In this document: positions 17,058 through 24,213 of the stretch, one piece after another | Numbering within the stretch: the first letter of the stretch is position 1 | Layout: every line of letters starts with the position of its first letter | Assembly: GCA_003162395.1 (NCBI GenBank) | Contig: PMON01000006.1 | Coordinates: 2,014 to 38,145 of the forward strand | DNA from: Acidimicrobiaceae bacterium | Lineage (GTDB): Bacteria; Actinomycetota; Acidimicrobiia; Acidimicrobiales; RAAP-2 | Direction: 5' to 3' | Length of the DNA: 36,132 nucleotides | The notes under the pieces: generated by a model | What the model was told of the DNA's origin: nothing | Databases searched by the model: none | What the model saw: the letters and a program-made list of their open reading frames with translations, nothing else | Made by a program: the position numbers and the translations under genes

Positions 17058-17486
17058 TCACGCACTCTGGTGTGGGGGGAACGCTGTCACCAGAGGCCGA
17101 CGCAACATGCGGGTGCCGTGAACGCCGGACGGCACCCGCTGACGCAAGTCCGAGGCTTCTTGCTTGCAGTAGTTCGCGTCGAGGTCAACCCGCACGGTTT
17201 CGCCGTCTCGCAGCTCGACCTTGGAATGCACACCCCAGCTGGTCGAGACGAAGTACTGACCTGGTCGAACTCTCAAACGAACGCGGTCGTCCCAGGGCAG
17301 CTCCCGACGCCGGATCACAGTGAGCTCGGTCTGAGCGACGACGGACGCTCCCTACCTTGACCGTCACGGGGGCGGAGATTCGACAGTCGCCGTCGTGGCG
17401 CATGGCGCCGCAGTCCCCTCGATGAACCGGCTTGTAAGGTAGTCCGCGGGGTCGGTGCCGGCCTGTTGGACGAGACGATCAGCCAC
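17058..17486 (-). pseudogene. Broken-looking reverse-strand reading frame downstream of vapC
   Basis: Five bases after the vapC stop a GTG opens a 40-codon frame (17486-17364) beginning VADRLVQQAGTDPADYLTSR and ending in TGA. The same frame meets TAG four codons later, then reopens as GASVVAQTELTVIRRRE, continuing through DDRVRLRVRPGQYFVSTSWG and VELRDGETVRVDLDANYCKQ to a stop at 17058. The residue pattern, especially the alternating strand-like second part, looks protein-like. It could be one gene broken by two stops, two very small genes, or chance. I do not recognise a family. The end overlaps a strong hairpin, so the last 25 codons or so are doubtful. Confidence 0.3.
17109..17139. terminator. 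Strong hairpin, candidate terminator
   Basis: An 11-base perfect stem, GCGGGTGCCGT (17109-17119) with ACGGCACCCGC (17129-17139), closes a 9-base loop. No T-run follows on either strand, which is common for hairpin terminators in GC-rich actinobacteria. It could end both the + strand catabolic operon, which stops at 16964, and the reverse-strand vapBC unit. Confidence 0.5.
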
Positions 17487-17491
17487 TGGGA

Positions 17492-17884
17492 CTAGCGAGC
17501 GCTATCGATCCTGAGTGGCGTATGGCGAGACAGCACGTCGAAGTCAGCGTCGAGGTGTAGGACCGCCGCGTCATCCCGAATGGCAATCGCCGCGATGAGA
17601 CAGTCGATCAACTTCCTCGGTGTCTCTCCGTTGCGGCGACAGATTCGGTAGAGCGCTGCAGCCTCCTCGTAGTCGATCGGTTCCAGGGCCAACAGCGTCG
17701 CGCCAGCCAGCAGTCGGCGGAGATCTCGGAGGTGTCGCTCGTCGCGAGCTCCGGCAAGTATCTCCATCCAGACCGGCTCGCAGGTTGCGATCTTGCCGTC
17801 AAGGAGCGAGTCCACGCGGACGCACACTGGACTTCCCGTGTCGCGCAGAAACTCGACCCACGCTGACGAGTCGATCAGGATCAC
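17492..17884 (-). CDS. vapC: VapC-type PIN-domain toxin ribonuclease
   Basis: VapC toxins are Mg-dependent endoribonucleases, many of which cut tRNA or 23S rRNA, and are neutralised by VapB. This 130-residue protein is a full PIN domain: D5 (LIDSSAWVEFL), E41 (PVWMEILAGA), D94 (RKLIDCLIAAIA) and D112/D114 (HLDADFDVL) give the acidic site. The GTG start overlaps the vapB stop as GTGA, so the toxin depends on antitoxin translation. A longer open frame upstream belongs to vapB in another frame. GC is lower than in the flanking operons, consistent with horizontal transfer. The acidic site is intact, so it is probably active. Confidence 0.92.
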   Translation of the reverse strand: MILIDSSAWVEFLRDTGSPVCVRVDSLLDGKIATCEPVWMEILAGARDERHLRDLRRLLAGATLLALEPIDYEEAAALYRICRRNGETPRKLIDCLIAAIAIRDDAAVLHLDADFDVLSRHTPLRIDSAR

Positions 17885-18084
17885 GAAGTACGACTCGCGC
17901 GAAGCTCCTCGAGATCGCCTTCCCAGCCAGACCCTCGCAACGACCTCGCGCCTTCGACCGTCAGCGGTTCTCCTGCAAGTAGCCGAAGTGCGAAGTTGAC
18001 GGCCTGTCGCTTCGTCGCAAAGTGATACCGATCCATGACCGCTCGACAGGCGACGTCGTCGATGTCCACGTTGGTGCGTCCCAT
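17881..18084 (-). CDS. vapB: VapB-type antitoxin
   Basis: The 67-residue protein has the VapB pattern: N-terminal ribbon MGRTNVDIDD, helix VMDRYHFATKRQAVNFALRL, and C-terminal toxin-binding GSGWEGDLEELRAS. I chose the ATG giving MGRTN because family members begin M-x-RTNI/V-DIDD; a GTG five codons upstream would lie inside the -10 element. The ribbon should bind the direct repeats that overlap its own start, repressing the operon. Immediately upstream is a promoter positioned for a leaderless mRNA. Confidence 0.92.
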   Translation of the reverse strand: MGRTNVDIDDVACRAVMDRYHFATKRQAVNFALRLLAGEPLTVEGARSLRGSGWEGDLEELRASRTS

Positions 18085-18120
18085 ACACCAATGATACACC
18101 TAGAGGCGGTCTTGTGTCAC
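18083..18120 (-). promoter_or_regulatory. vapBC promoter and probable autoregulatory operator
   Basis: On the reverse strand, GTGACA (18120-18115) and TATCAT (18096-18091) are spaced 18 bases apart, each one base off consensus. Only six bases separate the -10 from the vapB ATG, so transcription should begin at or next to the A of ATG, giving a leaderless message. Two copies of GGTGTAT (18100-18094 and 18089-18083), 11 bp apart or one helical turn, straddle the -10 and the start codon. They are a likely VapB binding site. Confidence 0.65.
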
Positions 18121-18203
18121 GGGTGTCTCGAATGACTGGTGGCAGATCTGACGCGCTGGCCCTCTGATCACGGACGCTTCTACGGTCACTGGCCGCCCGG
18201 TCG

Positions 18204-18209
18204 TAACGT
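18204..18209 (+). promoter_or_regulatory. Candidate leaderless -10 element of the second LLM gene
   Basis: TAACGT lies six bases before the ATG at 18216, the same geometry as vapB. There is no Shine-Dalgarno, which fits leaderless translation. No good -35 is visible 17-18 bases upstream, so support is limited to the -10 and its position. Confidence 0.4.
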
Positions 18210-18215
18210 GGGCCG

Positions 18216-19046
18216 ATGCGCTTCGCCTTCAAGACCTCGCCGCAGAACACAGCATGGACCGACATGCTTTCCGTGTGGAAGGCGGCCGACGACATCGAGT
18301 TGTTCGAGTCGGGCTGGACCTTCGATCACTTCTATCCGATCTTTTCCGACAGCGCCGGCCCTTGCATGGAGGGGTGGATCACTCTGACGGCGCTGGCCCA
18401 GGCGACAACCCGCCTGCGTATGGGAACTCTGGTGACGGGCATCCACTATCGCCACCCTGCGGTGCTGGCCAGCATGGCGACGACCCTCGACATCGTCTCC
18501 GGTGGCCGGTTGGAACTTGGCATCGGGGCCGGGTGGAACGAGGAGGAGTCGGGGGCCTACGGGATTGAGCTGGGCACGCCGAGACAGCGCAGCGACCGTT
18601 TCGAGGAGGCCTGCGAGGTGATCGTCGGGCTTCTCACGCAGGAGACGACTTCCTTCAAGGGGCACTACTACCAGCTCAGCGAAGCCCGCAACGAGCCCAA
18701 GCCGATTCAGCGCCCCCATCCTCCGATCTGCATCGGTGGTAGTGGCGAGAGGAGGACCCTCCGGACTGCAGCCCGGTTCGCCCAGCACTGGAACTTCGTG
18801 GGTGGCACGCCCGAGGAGTTCGCCCGCAAGCGCGACATCCTGCATCAGCACTGCGAAGACCTGGGCCGCGACCCTAAAGAGATTCTCCTCTCCAGTCACG
18901 TTCGATTCGCCGGGGACCCAAAGGCCACCGCCGCGCAGGCCGCGGCACTGGCAGAGGTCGGCGCCCAGCTGGGCATTGTCACCCTCCCACCACCCCTGGA
19001 TCCCGGCGTGCTCGAGCCGCTGGCCACCGCCCTTCTTGAGCTCTAA
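18216..19046 (+). CDS. LLM-class F420-dependent oxidoreductase (Rv1855c/TIGR03560-like)
   Basis: This 276-residue luciferase-like oxidoreductase starts MRFAFKTSPQNTAWTDML. It carries HYRHPAVLASMATTLDIVSGGR, the cofactor motif LELGIGAGWNEEE at about 99-111, and ICIGGSGERRTLRTAARFA at about 171-189. These features recall the actinobacterial F420 family that includes Rv1855c (recognised from memory, untested). It is not closely similar to the LLM protein of the pyrimidine operon, so it is not a recent duplicate. Substrate is unknown. It is transcribed divergently from vapBC and followed by a long non-coding stretch, so it appears to be a single-gene unit. Codon GC is lower than that of the catabolic operon. 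Confidence 0.85.
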   Translation: MRFAFKTSPQNTAWTDMLSVWKAADDIELFESGWTFDHFYPIFSDSAGPCMEGWITLTALAQATTRLRMGTLVTGIHYRHPAVLASMATTLDIVSGGRLELGIGAGWNEEESGAYGIELGTPRQRSDRFEEACEVIVGLLTQETTSFKGHYYQLSEARNEPKPIQRPHPPICIGGSGERRTLRTAARFAQHWNFVGGTPEEFARKRDILHQHCEDLGRDPKEILLSSHVRFAGDPKATAAQAAALAEVGAQLGIVTLPPPLDPGVLEPLATALLEL

Positions 19047-19563
19047 AGGGACGACGAGTTGGGCAGGCTCGCCGACGTGCGCCAGGTCACGAGATCAGGC
19101 TTGAGCCACCAGACCGACTCTCTGGGAGTCACCGCCTCCTCGGGACCTGCACGGGAGCACTGTCAAGCAGCGGGTCGGAGTCCTCACAGCGCCCACGGTT
19201 GAACACTCCACTCGGATTGATTGTTGACGTCGGTTCGCGGACGTGGAACCCCACCCTTGCGACGTGCTCGAGCTCATCGGACTCCCGCCGGCCCCGGCCC
19301 GCGCCGTCCTCACCTCGTCGAGCTGCGCTCGGGCACCCGACCACCACAGGGACCCCAGGATCAGGCAAGGTGCAGGTGCTCGCCGCGGCGACCGAGGCCT
19401 CCCTGGTGCTCCCCGCCAAGACGCCGGTCGCCCCGCACGTGCGCTGGACGACCTGACCACGGGGTCGAGCGGCGTCGCCGGGCACCGGCCCGCAAGGCCC
19501 AAGGCGCCAGCCGCCGGCCCCGGCGTGTGCCACGCCCGGCGTGGACCGATGCCGGGCCGCGAG
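19047..19563. other. Non-coding stretch between the second LLM gene and the infA promoter
   Basis: No convincing gene is found in about 500 bases. A weak hairpin (GACTC-TCTGG-GAGTC, near 19111-19125) follows the LLM stop. Near 19512-19539 two overlapping alternative stems exist: CGCCGG-CC-CCGGCG (19512-19525) and GGCGTG-TGC-CACGCC (19522-19536), which cannot form together. On the reverse strand a short frame near 19200-19250 ending NNQSEWSVQPWAL then stop looks protein-like, but I cannot assign it. The stretch may hold debris of a mobile element; no inverted terminal repeats or transposase motif were seen. Confidence 0.4.
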
Positions 19564-19592
19564 CTGGCGTCGAGCACCGGAACCAGTAGGAT
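19564..19592 (+). promoter_or_regulatory. Candidate promoter for infA and the alpha-operon genes
   Basis: CTGGCG (19564-19569), 17 bases, then TAGGAT (19587-19592). The -10 fits TANNNT; the -35 is weak. Transcription would start near 19600 and give a leader of about 107 bases before infA. A local promoter is expected because the insertion separates infA from the spc operon. Confidence 0.4.
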
Positions 19593-19705
19593 GGCTCTCC
19601 GGCTTGTCCCGGCCCTCGGGTCGTGGCGTGCCTGGGGACCCTCTCGGTCGGCTCGCGTTGGCGGACGCCCGGGGTGCCGACACGATCGAGTTCAAGGAGA
19701 GCAAC

Positions 19706-19930
19706 CTGCCCAAGCCGAAGGAAGATGCGTTCACCGTCGAAGGGACGGTCGTCGAGCCCCTGCCAAACGCAATGTTCCGCGTTGAGTTGGAGAACGGATA
19801 CAAGGTCCTCGCGCACAGCTCCGGGAAGATGCGAATGCACCGCATCCGGATCCTGCCGGGTGACAAGGTCCAGGTCGAGATCACGCCGTACGACATGACG
19901 CGCGGCCGCATCACCTACCGCTACAAGTAG
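19706..19930 (+). CDS. infA: Translation initiation factor IF-1, apparently starting at CTG
   Basis: IF-1 binds the 30S A site and works with IF-2 and IF-3 in start selection. The 74 residues read (M)[19 protein letters not shown], then the hallmark [17 protein letters not shown] and [17 protein letters not shown], ending [13 protein letters not shown]. Family members begin MPKKEDA or similar, which aligns exactly if translation begins at CTG 19706. AAGGAG lies six bases upstream at ideal spacing. No ATG or GTG exists in frame nearby; a TTG 16 codons upstream has no Shine-Dalgarno and would add non-homologous residues. A CTG start is rare and could make infA sensitive to initiation fidelity. 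A sequencing or assembly base error is the alternative. Confidence 0.92.
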   Translation: MPKPKEDAFTVEGTVVEPLPNAMFRVELENGYKVLAHSSGKMRMHRIRILPGDKVQVEITPYDMTRGRITYRYK

Positions 19931-19946
19931 CCGGGCAGCAACCACC

Positions 19947-20060
19947 ATGAAGGTACGACCCAGCGTGAAGCCGATGTGCGACAAGTGCAAGGTGATCCGT
20001 CGACACGGCACCGTGCAAGTGATCTGTGAGAACCCTCGCCACAAGCAGCGACAGGGTTAA
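19947..20060 (+). CDS. rpmJ: 50S ribosomal protein L36 (zinc form)
   Basis: L36 is the smallest 50S protein, stabilising 23S rRNA near the factor site. The 37 residues [20 protein letters not shown] and the rest through [13 protein letters not shown] are a complete family match. Zinc ligands are C11, C14, C27 and H32. It lies 16 bases after infA, and its TAA stop is embedded in the AAGGAG Shine-Dalgarno of rpsM, so the three genes are co-translated. It is too short for most ORF-length cut-offs. Confidence 0.96.
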   Translation: MKVRPSVKPMCDKCKVIRRHGTVQVICENPRHKQRQG

Positions 20061-20069
20061 GGAGACGCG

Positions 20070-20447
20070 ATGGCCCGAATCTCAGGAGTCGACATCCCCC
20101 GCGAGAAGCGGGTGGTCGTGGCGCTCACCTACGTCTTCGGCATAGGACCGACGAGGGCCGCGGAGATCTGCGCGGCCGCCGACGTCGACCAGTCGACGCG
20201 CGTGCGCGACCTGACCGACACCGAGGTCAACCGCCTTCGCGGCTACATCGACCAGAACCTCGAGGTCGAGGGCGACCTGCGCCGCGAGACGGCCCAGGAC
20301 ATCAAGCGGAAGATGGAGATCAACTGCTACGCGGGCATCCGGCACCGCCGTGGGCTCCCGGTCCACGGGCAGCGCACCCGCACCAATGCGCGCACACGCA
20401 AAGGCCCGAAGCGCACCGTCGCGGGCAAGAAGAAGGTGAAGAAGTAG
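20070..20447 (+). CDS. rpsM: 30S ribosomal protein S13
   Basis: S13 is in the 30S head, contacts P-site tRNA and forms intersubunit bridges. The 125 residues begin [20 protein letters not shown] and contain [13 protein letters not shown], the helix-hairpin region, and the basic tail with [20 protein letters not shown] and [14 protein letters not shown]. The start has GGAG nine bases upstream, overlapping the rpmJ stop. The TAGTG overlap with rpsK indicates coupling. Confidence 0.97.
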   Translation: MARISGVDIPREKRVVVALTYVFGIGPTRAAEICAAADVDQSTRVRDLTDTEVNRLRGYIDQNLEVEGDLRRETAQDIKRKMEINCYAGIRHRRGLPVHGQRTRTNARTRKGPKRTVAGKKKVKK

Positions 20448-20842
20448 TGCCAAAGCCAGTCGGCTCACGGCGGCCCCGCCGCAAGGAGCGCAAGAACATC
20501 GCCTTCGGCGTCGCGCACATCAAGAGCTCGTTCAACAACACGATCGTGTCGATCTGCGACCCCGAGGGCAACGTCCTCGCGTGGGCGTCGTCGGGCAACG
20601 TGGGCTTCAAGGGGTCACGCAAGTCGACTCCGTTCGCCGCCCAGCTGGCTGCCGAGAAGGCGGCCCGAGCCGCGATGGAGCACGGCGTGCGCAAGGTGGA
20701 CGTCCTCGTCCGGGGCCCTGGGTCCGGTCGCGAGACCGCGATCCGCTCGATCGCCGCGGCCGGGATCGAGGTCGCCGGCATCAAGGACGTGACGCCGATC
20801 CCGCACAACGGGTGCCGCCCGAAGAAGCGTCGGCGGGTCTGA
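20447..20842 (+). CDS. rpsK: 30S ribosomal protein S11
   Basis: S11 is on the 30S platform near the Shine-Dalgarno helix. The GTG start gives [20 protein letters not shown], followed by [60 protein letters not shown] and the ending [18 protein letters not shown], all conserved. At 131 residues it is standard. The first base of the start is the last base of the rpsM TAG stop. Confidence 0.97.
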   Translation: MPKPVGSRRPRRKERKNIAFGVAHIKSSFNNTIVSICDPEGNVLAWASSGNVGFKGSRKSTPFAAQLAAEKAARAAMEHGVRKVDVLVRGPGSGRETAIRSIAAAGIEVAGIKDVTPIPHNGCRPKKRRRV

Positions 20843-20846
20843 GCTG

Positions 20847-21494
20847 ATGGCACGCTACACAGGCCCCGTCTGCCGGCTCTGCCGAAGAGAGCGCGTCAAG
20901 CTCTACTTGAAGGGCGAGCGCTGCTACTCGCTCAAGTGCCCCGTCTCCGAGCAGGTCACCGACCGCCACGCCCGGGCGTACCCGCCGGGCGAGCACGGTC
21001 GCGACCGCATGCGCCAGGGATCCGAGTACCTCGGCCAGCTCCGCGAGAAGCAGAAGGCACGCCGCATCTATGGGCTGCTCGAAAAGCAGTTCCGCAACCT
21101 CTATGAGGAGGCGAACCACAAGCCGGGCATCACGGGCACCAACCTCCTGCAGTTCCTCGAGCTTCGCCTCGACAACGTGACGTACCGGGCCGGGTGGGGG
21201 GCGAGCCGCAGCCAGGCGCGCCAGTTCGTCCGCCACGGCCACGTGCAGGTGAACGGCAAGCGGGTCACGATCCCGAGCTATCGGGTCCGTCAGGGCGACG
21301 TCGTCATCCTCAAGTCCTCGACGCGTGAGAACTTCCACGTGCGTCGCAACCTCGACACGCTCGACCGCTCGGTGCCGGCATGGCTGGAGAGCGCAGAGGG
21401 CGGCTTCCAGATGGCGGTGCGCAGCATCCCGCTGCGCGAGCAGATCGACGAGCCCGTCCACGAGCAGTTGATCGTCGAGCTGTACTCCAAGTAA
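20847..21494 (+). CDS. rpsD: 30S ribosomal protein S4 (zinc-binding form)
   Basis: S4 nucleates 30S assembly and, in many bacteria, represses the alpha operon. Its N-terminal domain carries four cysteines, C9-x2-C12 (VCRLCRRE) and C26-x4-C31 (RCYSLKC), the zinc-type S4. The S4 RNA-binding domain follows (LELRLDNVTYRAGWGASRSQ, then VRHGHVQVNGKRVTIPSYRV). The ending REQIDEPVHEQLIVELYSK is typical. Length is 215 residues. It lies four bases after rpsK and 28 bases before rpoA. Confidence 0.97.
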   Translation: MARYTGPVCRLCRRERVKLYLKGERCYSLKCPVSEQVTDRHARAYPPGEHGRDRMRQGSEYLGQLREKQKARRIYGLLEKQFRNLYEEANHKPGITGTNLLQFLELRLDNVTYRAGWGASRSQARQFVRHGHVQVNGKRVTIPSYRVRQGDVVILKSSTRENFHVRRNLDTLDRSVPAWLESAEGGFQMAVRSIPLREQIDEPVHEQLIVELYSK

Positions 21495-21522
21495 CCGATC
21501 GCAAGAGCCAGGAGCAACGAAC

Positions 21523-22461
21523 ATGCTGATCATCCAGCGTCCCACCGTCGAGCAGATCGGCGAAGAGGAGAACCACCGCCAGTCCTTCACGGTCGGCCCG
21601 CTCGACCCCGGGTTTGGGCACACGCTCGGCAACTCGCTGCGCCGGACGCTGCTGTCGTCCATCCCGGGTGCGGCCGCGACGCAGGTCCGCTTCGACGCCG
21701 CGCTGCACGAGTTCACGACCATCGAGGGCGTGAAAGAGGACGTCACCGACATCCTCCTCAACCTGAAGGACCTCATCCTTCGCGTCCACAGCGACGAGCC
21801 CGTCGTGATGAGGCTGGACAAGCGCGGCCCGAGCGACGCGCTCGCGTCGGACTTCCAGGTGTCGAGCGACGTCGAGATCCTCAACAGCGACCTGCGCATC
21901 GCGACGCTCAACGCCAAGGGCCACCTCGCCCTCGACGTCACCGTCGAGCGCGGCAAGGGCTACGTCAGCGCTGAGCGCAACAAGCGCCCCGGGGCGATCG
22001 GCGGCATCCCGCTCGACTCGGTGTTCTCGCCGGTTCGACGCGTGACCTTCACCGTGGAGCCCGTGCGCGTCGAGCAGTCCACTGACTTCGACCAGCTCGT
22101 CTTGGAGATCGAGACGGACGGCTCGATCACGCCACGTGAGGCGCTCGCCTCAGCGGGTGCGACGCTCCGCAGCCTCTTCGACCTCGTCTCGTCGCTCGAC
22201 GAGGACTCGAGCGGCCTCGAGCTCGGCGACGTCGGCTCGGCCGCGTCCGCAGGCTCGGAGCTCGACTACCGGATCGAAGAGCTCGGCCTCACCGAGCGCG
22301 CCCGCAACTGTCTCAAGCGCGGCGGCATCAACACCGTCGCCGAGCTGATCAACTGCGCGCCGTCGGACCTGCTGTCGATCACCAACTTCGGCCAGACCTC
22401 ACTGAAGGACGTCACGGACCGGCTCGACGAGCGCGGGCTGGCGTTGCGCTCGGAGGACTGA
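21523..22461 (+). CDS. rpoA: DNA-directed RNA polymerase subunit alpha
   Basis: Alpha dimerises to seed RNA polymerase assembly, and its C-terminal domain contacts UP elements and activators. The N-terminal domain begins [20 protein letters not shown] and includes [20 protein letters not shown]. The linker is acidic and Ser-rich (about 225-248). The alpha-CTD is complete ([38 protein letters not shown]). A Shine-Dalgarno, AGGAG, is nine bases before the ATG, one of the few genes here with a non-overlapping leader, suggesting independent translation control for a high-demand product. Confidence 0.97.
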   Translation: MLIIQRPTVEQIGEEENHRQSFTVGPLDPGFGHTLGNSLRRTLLSSIPGAAATQVRFDAALHEFTTIEGVKEDVTDILLNLKDLILRVHSDEPVVMRLDKRGPSDALASDFQVSSDVEILNSDLRIATLNAKGHLALDVTVERGKGYVSAERNKRPGAIGGIPLDSVFSPVRRVTFTVEPVRVEQSTDFDQLVLEIETDGSITPREALASAGATLRSLFDLVSSLDEDSSGLELGDVGSAASAGSELDYRIEELGLTERARNCLKRGGINTVAELINCAPSDLLSITNFGQTSLKDVTDRLDERGLALRSED

Positions 22462-22462
22462 C

Positions 22463-22831
22463 GTGCAGGCGACCCCTCGCAAGGGCAAGCGGCTCGGTGG
22501 CAGTGCCTCGCACCAAAAGGCGATGCTGGGCAACCTCGTCGCCTCGCTCATCGCGGCCGAGTCGATCGTGACCACGCAGGCAAAGGCCAAGGCGATGCGG
22601 CCCGTCGTGGAAAAGTGCGTCACCGCGGCGAAGCGCTCGCCTGAGGGCTCCGTGCACGCGCACCGCAGGGTGGTGGCGCTGCTGCGCGACAAGGACATGA
22701 CCCACAAGCTGTTCGCCGAGATCGCGCCGCGCTACGCGGAGCGGCCGGGCGGCTACACGCGGATCCTGAAGCTGGGCCCTCGGCCGGGCGACAACGCCCC
22801 CATGGCGCGCATCGAGTTCGTCACCGAGTGA
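22463..22831 (+). CDS. rplQ: 50S ribosomal protein L17
   Basis: L17 lies at the tunnel-exit side of the 50S subunit. The GTG start, one base after the rpoA stop, gives [20 protein letters not shown], then [38 protein letters not shown], and the ending [20 protein letters not shown] followed by RIEFVTE. The 122-residue length is typical. It overlaps truA by four bases (GTGA). Confidence 0.96.
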   Translation: MQATPRKGKRLGGSASHQKAMLGNLVASLIAAESIVTTQAKAKAMRPVVEKCVTAAKRSPEGSVHAHRRVVALLRDKDMTHKLFAEIAPRYAERPGGYTRILKLGPRPGDNAPMARIEFVTE

Positions 22832-23640
22832 CCGCCGCCCAGCGTCGCTGGCGGCTCGACCTCGCGTATCGGGGACAGGACTTCCACGGCTTCGCGCCCC
22901 AGCCGGGGATCGCGACGGTCGCTGGCGCGCTGTCGGGCACGCTCGTGACGGTGCTGCGGCTCGACGAGCCCCCGAGGCTCGTGTGCGCAGGGCGCACCGA
23001 CACGGGGGTCCACGCGCTCGGCCAGGTCGTCCACGTCGACCTGCCAGAGCCGCTGTTCGACGACGAGCGTGGGGACCCGAGCGAGCGGCTCGCGCGGTCC
23101 TGCAACCGATTGCTCGCCCCGTCGGTCGTCGTGACCTCGTGCGCGCCCGCCCCCGACGGCTTCGACGCGCGGCACTCCGCGCTCGCCCGGTCGTACCGCT
23201 ACCTCGTCCACGATGCCCCCGTCAGCTCGCCGCTGCTCGAGGGCATCGCGTGGCGGACGCCCGGCCCGCTCGACGTGCGCGCCATGACCCAGGCCGCCTA
23301 CGCGGTGCTGGGGGAGCACGACTTCCGGGCGTTTTGCCGGCGCCCGAGCGAACTCGGACCCGACGAGCCGATCGTGCGGCGGGTCCTCGACGTGGCCGTC
23401 GAGGTGGTCGACGACGCCCTCGGGGTCGCCTCGGTGGGCACGCTCATTCGCATCGACCTGACCGCCCAGGCGTTCTGTCACCAGATGGTGCGCTCGATCG
23501 TGGCGGTCCTGGTCGAGTCGGGTCGCCACGCCTGTAGTGCTGCGGACGTGACCGAGCACCTGCGATCGGGGGAGCGGAGCGGGCTCCCCGCGCCCGCCCC
23601 GCCCGAGGGCCTGTGCCTCATGTCGGTGGCCTATGCCTGA
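22828..23640 (+). CDS. truA: tRNA pseudouridine(38-40) synthase
   Basis: TruA isomerises uridines 38-40 in the anticodon arm. The catalytic aspartate is D58 in [17 protein letters not shown]. Other motifs are [18 protein letters not shown] near the start, [16 protein letters not shown] and [19 protein letters not shown] in the C-terminal half. At 270 residues it matches the family. The GTGA overlap with rplQ makes it the last gene of the alpha-operon transcript; a recognisable promoter follows for rplM. Confidence 0.95.
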   Translation: MTAAQRRWRLDLAYRGQDFHGFAPQPGIATVAGALSGTLVTVLRLDEPPRLVCAGRTDTGVHALGQVVHVDLPEPLFDDERGDPSERLARSCNRLLAPSVVVTSCAPAPDGFDARHSALARSYRYLVHDAPVSSPLLEGIAWRTPGPLDVRAMTQAAYAVLGEHDFRAFCRRPSELGPDEPIVRRVLDVAVEVVDDALGVASVGTLIRIDLTAQAFCHQMVRSIVAVLVESGRHACSAADVTEHLRSGERSGLPAPAPPEGLCLMSVAYA

Positions 23641-23644
23641 GCGC

Positions 23645-23674
23645 TTGCCCCTTGGCGCTGCGGGCATCTATCGT
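23645..23674 (+). promoter_or_regulatory. Candidate promoter of rplM-rpsI
   Basis: TTGCCC (23645-23650), an 18-base spacer and TATCGT (23669-23674) lie just after truA. Transcription near 23681 gives a leader of about 80 bases before the GTG of rplM. rplM-rpsI is usually a separate unit, and L13 leader autoregulation is known in other bacteria; whether this leader has such a structure I could not establish. Confidence 0.5.
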
Positions 23675-23759
23675 GGTGCCCCTGCCCGTGACGGTCTCGC
23701 CGCCGCGGAGCCGCGCCCGCGAGCAGTTGGGCGGACCCGACGACGACAAGGACAGCGAC

Positions 23760-24206
23760 GTGCGCACGTACTCACCGAAGGCCGCAGAGCTGACGCGGTC
23801 GTGGCACGTGCTCGATGCCGACGGTCTCGTGCTTGGCCGGCTCTGCACCGAGGTCGCACGCCTGCTTCGTGGCAAGCACAAGGTCACCTTCGCTCCTCAC
23901 ATGGACACTGGGGACGCGGTCATCATCATCAACGCCGACAAGATCCAGCTCACGGCGAACAAGGCAGCGGACAAGCGCGCGTACCACCACTCGGGCTACC
24001 CCGGCGGACTTCGCTCGACGAGTTACGCCGAGCTGCTCGAGTCGCGCCCCGCGGACTTGGTCACGCGCGCGGTGCGCGGCATGGTGCCGCACACACGGCT
24101 CGGCCGCGCCCAGATGAAGCACCTCTTCGTCTACGCGGGACCCGAGCACCCCCACGCCGCGCAGCAGCCGACTGCGTACGACACCTCCGCGTTGCGAAGG
24201 TCTTAG
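23760..24206 (+). CDS. rplM: 50S ribosomal protein L13
   Basis: L13 is an early 50S assembly protein. The GTG start with AAGGA upstream gives MRTYSPKAAELTRSWHVLDA, the usual N-terminus, and 148 residues. Conserved parts are GLVLGRLCTEVARLLRGKHK, APHMDTGDAVIIINADKIQL, YHHSGYPGGLRSTSY and RAVRGMVPHTRLGR. Longer starts upstream would cross the promoter and lack homology. Its TAG stop is part of the Shine-Dalgarno region for rpsI. Confidence 0.96.
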   Translation: MRTYSPKAAELTRSWHVLDADGLVLGRLCTEVARLLRGKHKVTFAPHMDTGDAVIIINADKIQLTANKAADKRAYHHSGYPGGLRSTSYAELLESRPADLVTRAVRGMVPHTRLGRAQMKHLFVYAGPEHPHAAQQPTAYDTSALRRS

Positions 24207-24213
24207 GAGCACG

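Noticed and set aside
19658-19705. TTG at 19658 as an alternative infA start
   Set aside because: It would add 16 residues without IF-1 homology and lacks a Shine-Dalgarno, while CTG 19706 has one at ideal spacing.
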